Assembly (NCBI RefSeq): GCF_030499515.1
Contig: NZ_JASTWJ010000001.1
Coordinates: forward strand, 5,498,001-5,562,000
Direction of reading: 5' to 3'
Length of the DNA stretch: 64,000 nt
From: Streptomyces sp. DT2A-34
GTDB lineage: Bacteria; Actinomycetota; Actinomycetes; Streptomycetales; Streptomycetaceae
Shown: in pieces, positions 43,359-52,301 of the stretch
Layout of the letters: each line of letters starts with the position of its first letter
Numbering within the stretch: the stretch's first letter is position 1
The notes under the pieces: model-generated
Told to the model about the DNA's origin: nothing
The model's input: only the letters and a program-made list of their open reading frames with translations
The model's database searches: none
Made by a program: the position numbers and the translations under genes

Positions 43359-44594
43359 GTGACCCGTCGATCACGCTCCGCAACTCCTCCCTGTCTCCTG
43401 CTGATCGTTTCCGGCCTCTCCCTGACGGCCTTCACCGCCCTCTGCCTCCACCAGCGCCTCCCGATGGCCGACGCGCTGGTCTACCGGGCGGAAGGGCAGG
43501 CGGTCCTGCGCGGCGGCGACGACCTCTACGGCTTCACCGTCACCGAGTGGCAGCTCCCCGCCACCTACCCGCCCTTCGCGGCCCTCCTCTTCGTCCCGGC
43601 GGCGCTGCTCCCCGTGACGGCCCTCAAGGCGACCTTCCTGGCGGGCAACGCGCTCCTGCTCGCCGTACTCGTCCATCTCTCCGCCCGGCTGTCGGGCCTG
43701 GCGACGATCCGCCTCCCGCGCCGAACAGCCCTCTGCGCCGCCACGGCCGCGGCCCTCTGGCTGGAGCCGGTGTTCCAGACCGTCCTCTTCGGCCAGATCA
43801 ACCTGGCCCTGGCCTGCCTGATCCTGTGGGACCTCACCCGGCCGTCGGGGGCCCGCTGCAAGGGCGCCGCCGTGGGCATCGCGGCCGGCATCAAGCTGAC
43901 GCCGGCGATCTTCATCGCGTACCTGCTGGTGCGCGGGCGACGCCGGGAGGCGGGGACGGCGACGGCGGCCTGCGCCGGGACGGTCGTGCTCGGCGCTCTC
44001 GCCCTCCCCTCCGCGAGCCTCGACTTCTGGACCCGCCGCCTCTATGAGACGGACCGCGTGGGCAAGGCCTGGATCGTCGACAACCAGTCGTTGCAGGGGG
44101 TGATCGCGCGCGCCCTCGGCGACCCGGCACCGGGCCCGGCGGTCTGGGCGCTGCCGTGCGCGGCGGTCGCGCTCACGGGCCTGTGGCTGGCCGCGCGTGC
44201 CGTCGAGGACCGCCACGCGATCCTGCTGACGGCGTTCACGGCGCTGCTGGTCTCACCGATCAGCTGGTCCCACCACTGGGTGTGGTGCGTCCCGCTGATC
44301 GCCGTACTGCTGGCAGAGGGCCGTACGCGTACGGCCGCGCTCGTGGCCCTCGTCTTCACCGCCCGCACGATGTGGCTGCTGCCGCACGAGGGGGACCTGG
44401 ACCTTCAACTGCCTTGGTGGCAGCAGCCGTTGGCGTCACCGTACCCGTTGCTGCTGCTGCCGACGGCTGAGTACGTGATCGCCCGCCGGATGAGTACGCG
44501 AACCGGTGCCCTGGCACCGGCCGGACCGGTTCACTGCTCGCATGACGACACAGCACATCGCGGCACAGCCCCCGAGCCCGCCGAACATGGCTGA
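43359..44594 (+). CDS. GT87-family polyprenyl-phosphate-mannose-dependent mannosyltransferase
   Basis: A 411-residue integral membrane glycosyltransferase of the GT-C superfamily (DUF2029/GT87), expected to add alpha-1,2-mannose to lipid-linked glycans outside the membrane. About ten hydrophobic helices are seen. MADALVYRAEGQAVLRGGDDLY is the acidic first-loop region; TYPPFAALLFVPAALLP and GIAAGIKLTPAIF are typical GT87 segments. The GTG start lies four bases after the IS end, so the native promoter may have been displaced. Confidence 0.82.
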   Translation: MTRRSRSATPPCLLLIVSGLSLTAFTALCLHQRLPMADALVYRAEGQAVLRGGDDLYGFTVTEWQLPATYPPFAALLFVPAALLPVTALKATFLAGNALLLAVLVHLSARLSGLATIRLPRRTALCAATAAALWLEPVFQTVLFGQINLALACLILWDLTRPSGARCKGAAVGIAAGIKLTPAIFIAYLLVRGRRREAGTATAACAGTVVLGALALPSASLDFWTRRLYETDRVGKAWIVDNQSLQGVIARALGDPAPGPAVWALPCAAVALTGLWLAARAVEDRHAILLTAFTALLVSPISWSHHWVWCVPLIAVLLAEGRTRTAALVALVFTARTMWLLPHEGDLDLQLPWWQQPLASPYPLLLLPTAEYVIARRMSTRTGALAPAGPVHCSHDDTAHRGTAPEPAEHG

Positions 44595-44922
44595 GCGGGA
44601 CCCCAGGGCCTGGATCGCGCCGCTCGTCGCGACGATCCTCCTGGCGTTCCTGGGCCCCGCCGCGCTGCTGCTCGGCGGGCTCTCCGTCATGGCGACGGAC
44701 AGTTGCGGTCCTGACAACTGCCCGTCCGCGCTCGACACGCAGCTGTCCGTGATCTACGGAACGCTCGCCTTCGGCAGCCTTCCCACACTCGCGGCCTGGG
44801 TCACCGCATGGGTGCTCCCCTGGCACCGCCGCTGGTCGGCCTGGCGCGCCGGCGCCGCGGTCGCCGCACTGCTGCCGTCGCTCTTCGTGCTGCTGCTGGT
44901 GTTCACGCTGCCCGTGCCCTGA
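44542..44922 (+). CDS. Small integral membrane protein
   Basis: A 126-residue protein with about three hydrophobic segments (APLVATILLAFLGPAALLLGG, LAFGSLPTLAAWVTAWVLP, AAVAALLPSLFVLLLVFTL). A Cys pair lies in the first external loop (DSCGPDNCPSAL). It begins 53 bases inside the end of the mannosyltransferase gene in another frame, so the two are probably co-translated. No function is recognised. Confidence 0.65.
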   Translation: MTTQHIAAQPPSPPNMAERDPRAWIAPLVATILLAFLGPAALLLGGLSVMATDSCGPDNCPSALDTQLSVIYGTLAFGSLPTLAAWVTAWVLPWHRRWSAWRAGAAVAALLPSLFVLLLVFTLPVP

Positions 44923-44946
44923 GCCGGGCCGCGTGGAGGGGGCCGG

Positions 44947-46587
44947 TCAGCTCTCGGCCAGGATGTCGTCCGCGTCCATGATCCGGTACGCATACCCCTG
45001 CTCCGCCAGGAACCGCTGGCGGTGGGCGGCGAAGTCCTGGTCGATCGTGTCGCGGGCGACGACCGAGTAGAAGTGGGCCTGGTGCCCGTCGGCCTTGGGT
45101 CGCAGGACCCGGCCGAGGCGCTGGGCCTCCTCCTGGCGGGAGCCGAAGGTGCCGGAGACCTGGATGGCGACGGTCGCCTCCGGCAGGTCGATGGAGAAGT
45201 TGGCGACCTTGGACACGACGAGGACGCTGATCTCGCCCTGCCGGAAGGCGTCGAAGAGCTTCTCGCGCTGGGCGTTGGAGGTCTCGCCCTTGATGACCGG
45301 GGCGTTGAGGTGCTCGCCCAGTTCGTCGAGCTGGTCGATGTACTGGCCGATGACCAGGATCTGCTGCCCGGCGAAACGCCGGACGATGGCCTCCGTGACC
45401 TTCCGCTTGGTGTCGGTCGTCGCGCAGTAGCGGTACTTCTCCTCGGTCTCGGCGGTGGCGTACGCGAGCCGCTCGGCGTCCGTCAGATTGACCCGCACCT
45501 CCACGCAGTCCGCGGGCGCGATGTAGCCCTGCGCCTCGATCTCCTTCCAGGGCGCGTCGAACCGCTTGGGACCGATGAGCGAGAAGACGTCGGACTCCCG
45601 CCCGTCCTCCCGCACGAGGGTCGCGGTGAGCCCGAGCCGCCGCCGGGCCTGGAGATCGGCGGTGAACTTGAAGACGGGCGCCGGCAGCAGATGCACCTCG
45701 TCGTAGACGATCAGACCCCAGTCCCGGGAGTCGAACAGCTCCAGGTGCGGATAGACACCCTTCCGCCTGGTGGTGAGCACCTGATACGTGGCGATGGTGA
45801 CGGGCCGGATCTCCTTGCGCGTCCCGCTGTACTCACCGATCTCGTCCTCGGTCAGTGACGTCCGCTTCACCAGCTCGTGCTTCCACTGCCGGGCGGAGAC
45901 GGTGTTGGTGACGAGGATGAGCGTCGTCGACTTGGCCTGAGCCATGGACCCGGCGCCGACCAGCGTCTTTCCGGCACCACAGGGCAGGACCACGACCCCA
46001 CTGCCGCCGTGCCAGAAGTTCTCCACGGCCTGCTTCTGGTACGGCCGCAGCGCCCACCCGTCCTCGGCCAGCTCGATCGGATGCGCCTCGCCGTCGACGT
46101 ACCCCGCGAGGTCCTCGGCGGGCCAGCCCAGCTTCAGCAGGGTCTGCTTGATCTGCCCCCGCTCGGAGGGATGGACGACGACGGTGTCCGGGTCGATACG
46201 GGCGCCGACGAGGGGCGCGATCCGCTTGGAGCGCAGTACCTCCTCCAGGACCGGACGGTCGGTGCTCGTCAGGACCAGCCCGTGGGCCGGGTGCTTGCTC
46301 AGGGTCAGGCGGCCGTACCGGTCCATCGTCTCGGCGATGTCGACCAGCAGCGCGTGCGGCACCGGATACCGGCTGTACTGCACCAGCGCGTCCACGACCT
46401 GCTCGGCGTCGTGCCCCGCCGCCCGCGCGTTCCACAGCCCCAGCGGCGTCACCCGGTACGTGTGGATGTGCTCCGGCGCCCGCTCCAGCTCCGCGAACGG
46501 CGCGATGGCCCGACGGCAGTCGCCGGCCTGCTCGTGGTCGACCTCCAGGAGCAGGGTCTTGTCGGACTGGACGATTAGGCAGGACAC
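44947..46587 (-). CDS. XPB/Ssl2-type DNA repair helicase
   Basis: A 546-residue 3'-5' SF2 helicase. Motif I is VVLPCGAGKTLVGAG, motif II DEVH, motif III GLTATLVREDGRE, motif V STD-like region ISVLVVSKVANFSIDLP, and motif VI QRLGRVLRPK. The N-terminal damage-recognition-like domain (HIHTYRVTPLGLWNARAAG) is usual for bacterial XPB. The GTG giving VSCLIVQSDK has GGAGG five bases upstream. In mycobacteria it pairs with a helicase-associated protein (Rv0862c type); here that partner lies 5.7 kb further on, after inserted genes. Confidence 0.9.
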   Translation of the reverse strand: MSCLIVQSDKTLLLEVDHEQAGDCRRAIAPFAELERAPEHIHTYRVTPLGLWNARAAGHDAEQVVDALVQYSRYPVPHALLVDIAETMDRYGRLTLSKHPAHGLVLTSTDRPVLEEVLRSKRIAPLVGARIDPDTVVVHPSERGQIKQTLLKLGWPAEDLAGYVDGEAHPIELAEDGWALRPYQKQAVENFWHGGSGVVVLPCGAGKTLVGAGSMAQAKSTTLILVTNTVSARQWKHELVKRTSLTEDEIGEYSGTRKEIRPVTIATYQVLTTRRKGVYPHLELFDSRDWGLIVYDEVHLLPAPVFKFTADLQARRRLGLTATLVREDGRESDVFSLIGPKRFDAPWKEIEAQGYIAPADCVEVRVNLTDAERLAYATAETEEKYRYCATTDTKRKVTEAIVRRFAGQQILVIGQYIDQLDELGEHLNAPVIKGETSNAQREKLFDAFRQGEISVLVVSKVANFSIDLPEATVAIQVSGTFGSRQEEAQRLGRVLRPKADGHQAHFYSVVARDTIDQDFAAHRQRFLAEQGYAYRIMDADDILAES

Positions 46588-46740
46588 ACGTACCTCCGCG
46601 GATTGGATCGGCAGTGTGGCAGGCACCACACCTGCCACGGTCCGGGCTATGCCCCGTACCCGGCGCCCGAAAGGCGTGTCGGCCGGTGCGCCCTCGGGCG
46701 CGCCGCATCTACCTGGGCCTGTCGCGCGAAATAAGAAAGT

Positions 46741-49236
46741 CTACTTCCCGGTCTCGTTTCGGACCTGTGTGACCTTGGTGAGTTGCGCCTCGTCGCCGGT
46801 CTCCTGGAAGGCGGTGGCGGACTCGCCGAACGCGTCGTCCGCCGCTCGCAGGTCGCCTGTGCGCCGGAGGGCGAGGCCGAGGTTGAACAGTGCCTGGGCT
46901 TCGCGGTGTCGTTCACCCAGGTGCCTGCAGAGGGCGACGGCCTCTCTCTGTGCTTGTACGGCCTCGCTGTACCTGCCCGACAGCTCCAGTGCCGTGCCCA
47001 GGTTAGTCAATGCCGTCGCCTCGGTGTACGGATCCCCGGCCCGGCGGCTCACATCGAGTACTGACGACAGAGGCGCGATGGCTTCCTCCGGGCTGCTGGT
47101 CTGCAGGAAGACCATGCCAAGGTGGTTCCGCGCCAGAGCCGCCATGTGTTCCTCGCCCAGAGAGTCCAGGATGTCCACGGCCGCCGTGATCCGGTTGATC
47201 GCCTCGCCCGGTCCAGGACCCTCGCGGCCCAGGGCGAGGACCAGCCCGAGGTTCGCCTGGGCCAGGCCCTCGCTGTACAGGTCTTTGGCCTCCTTGGCGG
47301 CTGCGAGGGCGCGTCTGTGGGCATCGGCGGCAGCCGGGAGCTGCCCCATGTCCCGCAACACCATCCCCAGGTTGTTGAGCGCCACGCCCTCACCTGCGCG
47401 GTCACCGATCTCCTGGCAGATGGTGATGTCCTCGGTGAGGGCCTCGGCGGCCTCCTGGAGTCTGCGCAGGCTGTGCAAGGCCTTGCCGAGGTTGGTGTAG
47501 GCCATGCCCCGGACGCGAGGGTCCGTCTCCGGCGGATACAGAGCCAGGGCCTGCCGTAGGACGTCCACAGCCTCCTCCGGCCGGTTCATCTGCTGGTAGG
47601 TCAGGCCGAGATTGTTGAGAGTGGCGGCTACGTGGAGGGTGTCCCCCCTGAGTGCGTGCAGGCTCTGCGCTTCTTGGTACGAGGCCACCGCTTCCTGGAA
47701 TCGACGCAGCTCGCGCTGGGCCGTGGCCAGGTTGTTCAGGACACTCGCCTCGAAAACCCGCAGCGTCGGATGAGCCGGTGACCGGATTGCCGCAAGCGCC
47801 GCGAGGGCCAGTTCGGCGTGCTCGTCGAAGTGCCGACGCAGGGACTGGTAGTCGATCAGTGAGAAGTGCAGTTGGAGCAGCGCCTCCGGCTGTCCCAGCT
47901 CCGGTGCGGCGAGGGCGGCGGCGAGCAGGTTGTGCCGCTCGGCGTCCAGCCAGGTGAGGGCGGCGTCCAGGTCAGGGAAGTGGGGATCGGGCTGGACTCC
48001 CACGTCGATGTGGGTGTCGGCGGCGTGTGTGGTGGTGACGTAGTGCTGCAACAACCAGTTCACGGCCTCTTCCCGTGCGCGCGGTCCGTCCTGAGCGCGG
48101 CCCAGATCGTCCGCGAACAGACGTATGAGGTCATGCATGCGCCAGCGCCCGTATGACGATCCTGGCTCGATGAAGTGGCCACGGGCGAGAGACAGCAGCA
48201 ACTGTTCTGCGTCATCGACTGCCAGACCGGCCATCCGGGACAGTGCCTCCGTGGAGAGATCGGGCCCCGGATTGAGCGGCAACAGCCGGAAGAGCCTGGC
48301 CTGGTCCGGCCGTAGGTGCTGGTACGAGAGATCGAAGGCGGCGCGGACGGCGAGGTCCTCCCGGCTGAGCCGCTCCAGTCGGTGGCGCGCGTTGCTCAGG
48401 GCCGTCGCCATGGAGTGCAGCGGCCGGGCAGGGATGTCGGCGAGCAGGGCGGCGACGACCGAGAGCGCGAGGGGCAGCCGACCGCACAGTGACGCCACCT
48501 CGCCGGCCGCTTCCGGCTCGTCCGCCACGCGGGTGTCCGTAGGGCCGACGACCTCGCGGAGGCTCCGTTCGATGAATTCCACCGAAGTCCGTTGATCCAG
48601 GACGGACAGGTCGAGCAGGCGGACCCCGAGGTCGCTCAGGGAGTGTCGGGAGGTGATCAGTACAGGGATGCGCGGATCGCCGGGAAGCAGCGGACGGACC
48701 TGGGCGCTGTTCATCGCATTGTCGAGGATCAGCAGGATCCGCCGCTGTTCCGCCGCGTAGGCGGCAAGGACCGAGCGGTACAGCCGCGCCCGGTCCTCGA
48801 CGTCGTCCGGGACGTACTCGTCCGGCACGGCCAGGGAGCGGAGCAGCGAGCCGAGGGCGCGGTGCGGGCCGACGCGTCGTCGGTCGTCGTAGCCGAAGAG
48901 GTCGATGAAGAGAACTCCGCCTGGGAGACAGTTCGCGCTGTTCAGCGCGTGATGGGCAACCTGAAGGGCGAGTTCGGTCTTCCCCACCCCGGGCAGCCCG
49001 GCGATCACGTGGCTTGTGCCTTTTCCCTCCCGGCCCGGCCGGAGCGCCGCGAGCAGAGTGTCCCGTTCGGATATTCGGCCCGTGAACGCTGGGGATGGCG
49101 TGGGCATGCCGGTGAGTGCGGGCGGGACAGTGGCGGGAAGCTGGAGTGTCACATGGGCGCCCTGGATCACGGCGTTGAAGTACAGCCCACCGCTGATCTG
49201 GTTGCGGACGCCGTGGCTGTCCTCCCGACTGGTCAC
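46741..49236 (-). CDS. STAND (NB-ARC) ATPase with TPR repeats
   Basis: An 831-residue sensor ATPase. The first 30 residues carry the short motif NQISGGLYFNAVIQGAHV, often seen at the head of Streptomyces STAND proteins. The NB-ARC module follows: Walker A GLPGVGKT at 80-87, Walker B RILLILDN, and a sensor TSRHSL. Winged-helix MHD-like YGRWRMHDLIRLFADDL is present. From about residue 490 at least eight TPR units repeat NNLGxxxxxxG. It lacks the DNA-binding head of AfsR/SARP regulators. It is divergent from an HTH/DUF397 pair. Either a regulator or a defence sensor is possible; no effector domain is visible. Confidence 0.82.
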   Translation of the reverse strand: MTSREDSHGVRNQISGGLYFNAVIQGAHVTLQLPATVPPALTGMPTPSPAFTGRISERDTLLAALRPGREGKGTSHVIAGLPGVGKTELALQVAHHALNSANCLPGGVLFIDLFGYDDRRRVGPHRALGSLLRSLAVPDEYVPDDVEDRARLYRSVLAAYAAEQRRILLILDNAMNSAQVRPLLPGDPRIPVLITSRHSLSDLGVRLLDLSVLDQRTSVEFIERSLREVVGPTDTRVADEPEAAGEVASLCGRLPLALSVVAALLADIPARPLHSMATALSNARHRLERLSREDLAVRAAFDLSYQHLRPDQARLFRLLPLNPGPDLSTEALSRMAGLAVDDAEQLLLSLARGHFIEPGSSYGRWRMHDLIRLFADDLGRAQDGPRAREEAVNWLLQHYVTTTHAADTHIDVGVQPDPHFPDLDAALTWLDAERHNLLAAALAAPELGQPEALLQLHFSLIDYQSLRRHFDEHAELALAALAAIRSPAHPTLRVFEASVLNNLATAQRELRRFQEAVASYQEAQSLHALRGDTLHVAATLNNLGLTYQQMNRPEEAVDVLRQALALYPPETDPRVRGMAYTNLGKALHSLRRLQEAAEALTEDITICQEIGDRAGEGVALNNLGMVLRDMGQLPAAADAHRRALAAAKEAKDLYSEGLAQANLGLVLALGREGPGPGEAINRITAAVDILDSLGEEHMAALARNHLGMVFLQTSSPEEAIAPLSSVLDVSRRAGDPYTEATALTNLGTALELSGRYSEAVQAQREAVALCRHLGERHREAQALFNLGLALRRTGDLRAADDAFGESATAFQETGDEAQLTKVTQVRNETGK

Positions 49237-49320
49237 ATGGTCCTCGCCTTCGCCCGATGCCAGAGCCTCAACGTTAGGTGACGGCCGGCCGGTGGCGAAC
49301 TGCCTTCAGTCTTTTGCTTC

Positions 49321-49335
49321 TTCACTTATCGTGAA
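49321..49335. promoter_or_regulatory. Inverted repeat in the STAND-HTH divergent promoter
   Basis: TTCAC-TTATC-GTGAA, perfect 5-bp arms, lies 44 bases before the HTH start and 85 before the STAND gene start. It is a candidate site for the HTH protein. Confidence 0.45.
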
Positions 49336-49378
49336 CAGCTAGTCACTGTCGGATTGCCGATCGACGGAGAGGCGCACG

Positions 49379-50239
49379 ATGCCGGCGCGGAAGCCGATCA
49401 CAGGGGCCGGGCGGCAGTCACCCCGCGTGGTGCTGGCCACCGAGTTGGCCCGGCTGCGGGCCGAATCAGGCTGGTCCCTGCGGGAGTTGGCCGACAAGGT
49501 CGGGTGGGATCACTCGCAGCTGCACGGCCTGGAGCGCGGCAGGACTCTCGGCGGCCCCGAGGTCATCGAGGCGCTGGACACGGTCTACGGGACGAAGCCG
49601 CTGCTGATGCGGTTGTGGGAGATCGCCAAGCAGCAGGTCGTGTTCCGCGACAAGTACGTGCGGTACATGGAGCTGGAGGCGGAAGCCTCGGTCATTGAGC
49701 ACTATGCGGGGAGCTTCCTGCACGGCATGTTTCAGACCGAGGCGTACGCGCGGGAGTTGCTCTGGTCGACGCCGCATCTTCCCAGTCAAATATTGGAGTT
49801 GGAGGAACAGCTTGCGAGTCGTATGAGCAGGCACGAGCTACTGCTGAGTGAGACGCCGCCACATCTGCGGGCGATCATCGACGAGGCAGTCCTGAGGCGG
49901 CCACTCCTGGACGCCGGGGAATGGCGCGGCCAACTCGCCCACATCGCCGAAATGGCATCCCAGCCGCATGTGACCGTCCAGGTTCTGCCGTACTCGGTGG
50001 GGTTGCATGATCTCCTGGGCGGACTGGTCACTCTTCTTCGGTGCCCCGACGGAAGCACCGCGGTCTGGGTGGAGAGCAGCAAGAGCGGTGAGCTATTCGA
50101 AGACGCCAGGGAAGTCGAACAACTCCGGTTGTCCTACGATGCACTTCGAGACGTGGCCCTTTCGCCGCAGGACTCCGTGGCGTTCATTGAGCAGGTGATG
50201 GAGGACAGTGCCCCATGCGATCCCCCGGCATCGACCTGA
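49379..50239 (+). CDS. XRE-family HTH regulator with DUF5753 domain, second copy
   Basis: A 286-residue WhiJ-like regulator. The HTH is LRAESGWSLRELADKVGWDHSQLHGLERGR. DUF5753 follows with YAGSFLHGMFQTEAYARELL, LRAIIDEAVLRRPLL and VTVQVLPYSVGLHDLLGGLV. GAGAGG lies before the ATG. Its end overlaps the DUF397 gene by 25 bases, as in the module at 26413-27502. It is divergent from the STAND ATPase gene. Confidence 0.88.
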   Translation: MPARKPITGAGRQSPRVVLATELARLRAESGWSLRELADKVGWDHSQLHGLERGRTLGGPEVIEALDTVYGTKPLLMRLWEIAKQQVVFRDKYVRYMELEAEASVIEHYAGSFLHGMFQTEAYARELLWSTPHLPSQILELEEQLASRMSRHELLLSETPPHLRAIIDEAVLRRPLLDAGEWRGQLAHIAEMASQPHVTVQVLPYSVGLHDLLGGLVTLLRCPDGSTAVWVESSKSGELFEDAREVEQLRLSYDALRDVALSPQDSVAFIEQVMEDSAPCDPPAST

Positions 50240-50430
50240 CAGTTGCTTGCTGGCGCAAGTCCAGCTACAGCGACGGGGGTGCGGGCAACTGCATCGAGGT
50301 AGCCCACAACTTCCCCACCGTCATCCCCGTCCGTGACAGCAAGACGCCCCACGGCCCGGCCCTCGTCTTCCCGGCCGGCGGCTGGGCTTCGTTCGTCGCC
50401 GCCGTCAAGGGTGGCAGGCTCAACGGCTGA
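50215..50430 (+). CDS. DUF397 protein
   Basis: A 71-residue DUF397 protein with the normal single motif ACWRKSSYSDGGAGNCIEVA and the second half VIPVRDSKTPHGPALVFPAG. It starts inside the end of the HTH gene, so the two are co-translated. Such small partners are thought to oppose the paired HTH regulator. Confidence 0.9.
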   Translation: MRSPGIDLTVACWRKSSYSDGGAGNCIEVAHNFPTVIPVRDSKTPHGPALVFPAGGWASFVAAVKGGRLNG

Positions 50431-50536
50431 GCCGCCCGGGTTCGGTCAAGGTAGGGCCGTGCCGGAGTCCTACAGGATGTCTTTTCATTCTTGTGAGTGA
50501 CATGGTTTTCACCTGGACGGCAACGGCCGCGAAGAA

Positions 50537-51766
50537 TTGCCGACTGTGCAGCCAACCAGCCGTGACCCCTCCCCGACGACCACCACCCTTGGGTACGCCC
50601 TGTTCGCCACCCGCTGGCTGCAGGCCCCGCTCTACTTCGGTCTCGTGGCCGCCCAGGGGGTGTACGTCTACAAGTTTTTCAACGAGCTGTGGACGTTAGT
50701 GCTCCGCTGCGTGACCGGGCAGGCGACCGAGACCTACGTCATGCTCGCCGTGCTCAAGCTGGTCGACGTCGTGATGATCGCCAACCTGCTGATCATGGTG
50801 ATCGTCGGCGGCTATGAGACGTTCGTCTCGCGCATCGGTCTGCAGGGCCACCGCGACCAGCCGGAATGGCTCTCGCACGTGAACTCCAACGTGCTGAAGG
50901 TCAAGCTCGCCACCGCCATCGTGGGCATCTCGTCCGTCCATCTGCTCCAGATGTTCGTGGACGTCCACCACACCTCGCGCCACGCACTGCTGTGGGGCAC
51001 GGTGATCCACATGGCGTTCATCTTCTCGGCGGCGATCCTGGCGTACATGTCCGGGCCGATGGCCGTGCACGGCGAGCGGGGTGCCCAGCAGGCGCACCGC
51101 ACGGAGCACGCTCCCGAGGAGCCCGCCGAGAAGGTCTTCGTCCCGGCCCAGGCCGTGTCGCGCGAGGACGAGCTGAGCGCCGAGGAGCGGGTGCGCGCCG
51201 CCGGTTTCCCCGCCCGCAAACTCCTGGAGGACTTCGACGAGGCGCACCCGCGCACCTTCGACCGGGAGGCCGTGGCCCGGCTCGGCAAGCTCGACTTCGT
51301 CGCCGCCCGCCGGAACGTGGTCTTCGTCGGCCCGCCCGGCATCGGCAAGACGCATCTGGCCGTCGGCCTCGGCGTGCGCGCCTGTCAGGCCGGCCACTCG
51401 GTGCGGTTCGCGACGGCCGCGCAGTGGGCCGCCCGGCTGGCCGACGCCCAGGACGCCGGCCGGCTCGCCGAGGAGCTCACCGCGCTCGACGACCACGCCC
51501 TGCTGATCGTCGACGAGGTCGGCTACACCCCCTTCGACGCGGAGACCGCCGCCCTCTTCTTCCGACTGGTCGCGCACCGCTACGAACGGGCCTCGCTGAT
51601 CGTGACCAGCGACCGTCCGCTCGGCCGCTGGGACGAGATCTTCGGCGGCCCCTCCGCGCCGGCGATGGTGGACCGGCTGGCCCACCACGCCGAACTCGTA
51701 CGGATCGACGGCGACAGCTACCGGATGCGCCGGGCTACTTCAGGATGGGCAGACCGAAGTTGTTGA
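50537..51766 (+). CDS. Fusion of UPF0114 membrane protein and IstB-like AAA ATPase
   Basis: A 409-residue protein of two parts normally found apart. Residues about 15-180 are UPF0114/YqhA (ATRWLQAPLYFGLVAAQGVYVYKF, DVVMIANLLIMVIVGGYETFVSR, NVLKVKLATAIVGISSVHLLQ), about four membrane spans. After an acidic linker, residues about 210-400 are a complete IstB core (FPARKLLEDFDEAHPRTFDR, LDFVAARRNVVFVGPPGIGKT as Walker A, LLIVDEVGYTPF as Walker B, VTSDRPLGRWDEIFGG). The reading frame is continuous. The first codon is TTG; a GTG three codons later is equally possible. The 3' end overlaps the convergent secreted-peptide gene by 32 bases. Confidence 0.82.
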   Translation: MPTVQPTSRDPSPTTTTLGYALFATRWLQAPLYFGLVAAQGVYVYKFFNELWTLVLRCVTGQATETYVMLAVLKLVDVVMIANLLIMVIVGGYETFVSRIGLQGHRDQPEWLSHVNSNVLKVKLATAIVGISSVHLLQMFVDVHHTSRHALLWGTVIHMAFIFSAAILAYMSGPMAVHGERGAQQAHRTEHAPEEPAEKVFVPAQAVSREDELSAEERVRAAGFPARKLLEDFDEAHPRTFDREAVARLGKLDFVAARRNVVFVGPPGIGKTHLAVGLGVRACQAGHSVRFATAAQWAARLADAQDAGRLAEELTALDDHALLIVDEVGYTPFDAETAALFFRLVAHRYERASLIVTSDRPLGRWDEIFGGPSAPAMVDRLAHHAELVRIDGDSYRMRRATSGWADRSC

Positions 51767-51923
51767 TCAACGGTCCCTCGATGGTGACGCCCTCGGTGAC
51801 CAGGGACTCCGGGGCGGCCGCCGGGACGGGCAGCGGCAGGGCGGAGGCCGGAGCGGCCCCGGCGGCGAGCACGCCTACGAGGACGGCGGCGGCGACGGTG
51901 AGGCAGGCACGTGTGGTGCGCAT
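51735..51923 (-). CDS. Small secreted peptide, 62 residues
   Basis: A signal peptide (MRTTRACLTVAAAVLVGVLA, then AGAAPASA with an AxA cleavage site) is followed by a mature peptide of about 34 residues. The mature part is LPLPVPAAAPESLVTEG, then VTIEGPLINNFGLPILK. GAAAGG lies 11 bases before the ATG. No cysteines and no known family. It forms a tandem with the gene at 52020, which starts with a similar leader. Confidence 0.65.
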   Translation of the reverse strand: MRTTRACLTVAAAVLVGVLAAGAAPASALPLPVPAAAPESLVTEGVTIEGPLINNFGLPILK

Positions 51924-52019
51924 GGGTATGACGGCCTTTCACAAGCTGGCGCTGGCTGGGACTTGACGACCGGGCCGGACCGGCAGAGCCGGCACCGGCC
52001 CGGGAGGGCACGGGAGACG

Positions 52020-52136
52020 TCAGAGCGTCAGGCCCCCGCCGAGATCGATGCCGATCGCCGCGGCCTGGGCGGCGAAGGCGCCGACCATGGCGGCGGTGGC
52101 GGTCAGCACGGTGGCGATGCGACGAGCAGTACGCAT
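52020..52136 (-). CDS. Tiny secreted peptide, 38 residues
   Basis: Reads MRTARRIATVLTATAAMVGA, FAAQAAA, then IGIDLGGGLTL and a stop. The leader resembles that of the next gene downstream (both MRTxR with an Ala/Val-rich core), leaving a mature peptide of only 11-13 residues. GAGAGG lies ten bases before the ATG. Too short for usual gene finding, but start, ribosome site and signal are coherent. Confidence 0.55.
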   Translation of the reverse strand: MRTARRIATVLTATAAMVGAFAAQAAAIGIDLGGGLTL

Positions 52137-52301
52137 GGGACAAGTACCTCTCTTTTGCGCTCACTTGAGCGTGATCAGGACAACGGGTGGCTGCCCTGCG
52201 CCGCGCGGCGCGATGCGGAAAGGCCCTGAAGCTCCCTCATGAGTGGGGAACACCCGGCGTGGCGTGCATGAAATGCCGCGTACACCCGAACGAGTGGGCC
52301 G

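Noticed and set aside
40200..43360. CRISPR array near the TnpB/Cas12-like nuclease
   Set aside because: No series of equal direct repeats with spacers is present; the only repeats are three short CTGACC-type copies. The protein is TnpB-like, not part of a CRISPR locus.
42725..44047. One continuous 440-residue frame joining transposase and mannosyltransferase regions
   Set aside because: It reads real transposase residues first and then the wrong frame of the membrane enzyme; the true gene from 43359 is in another frame.
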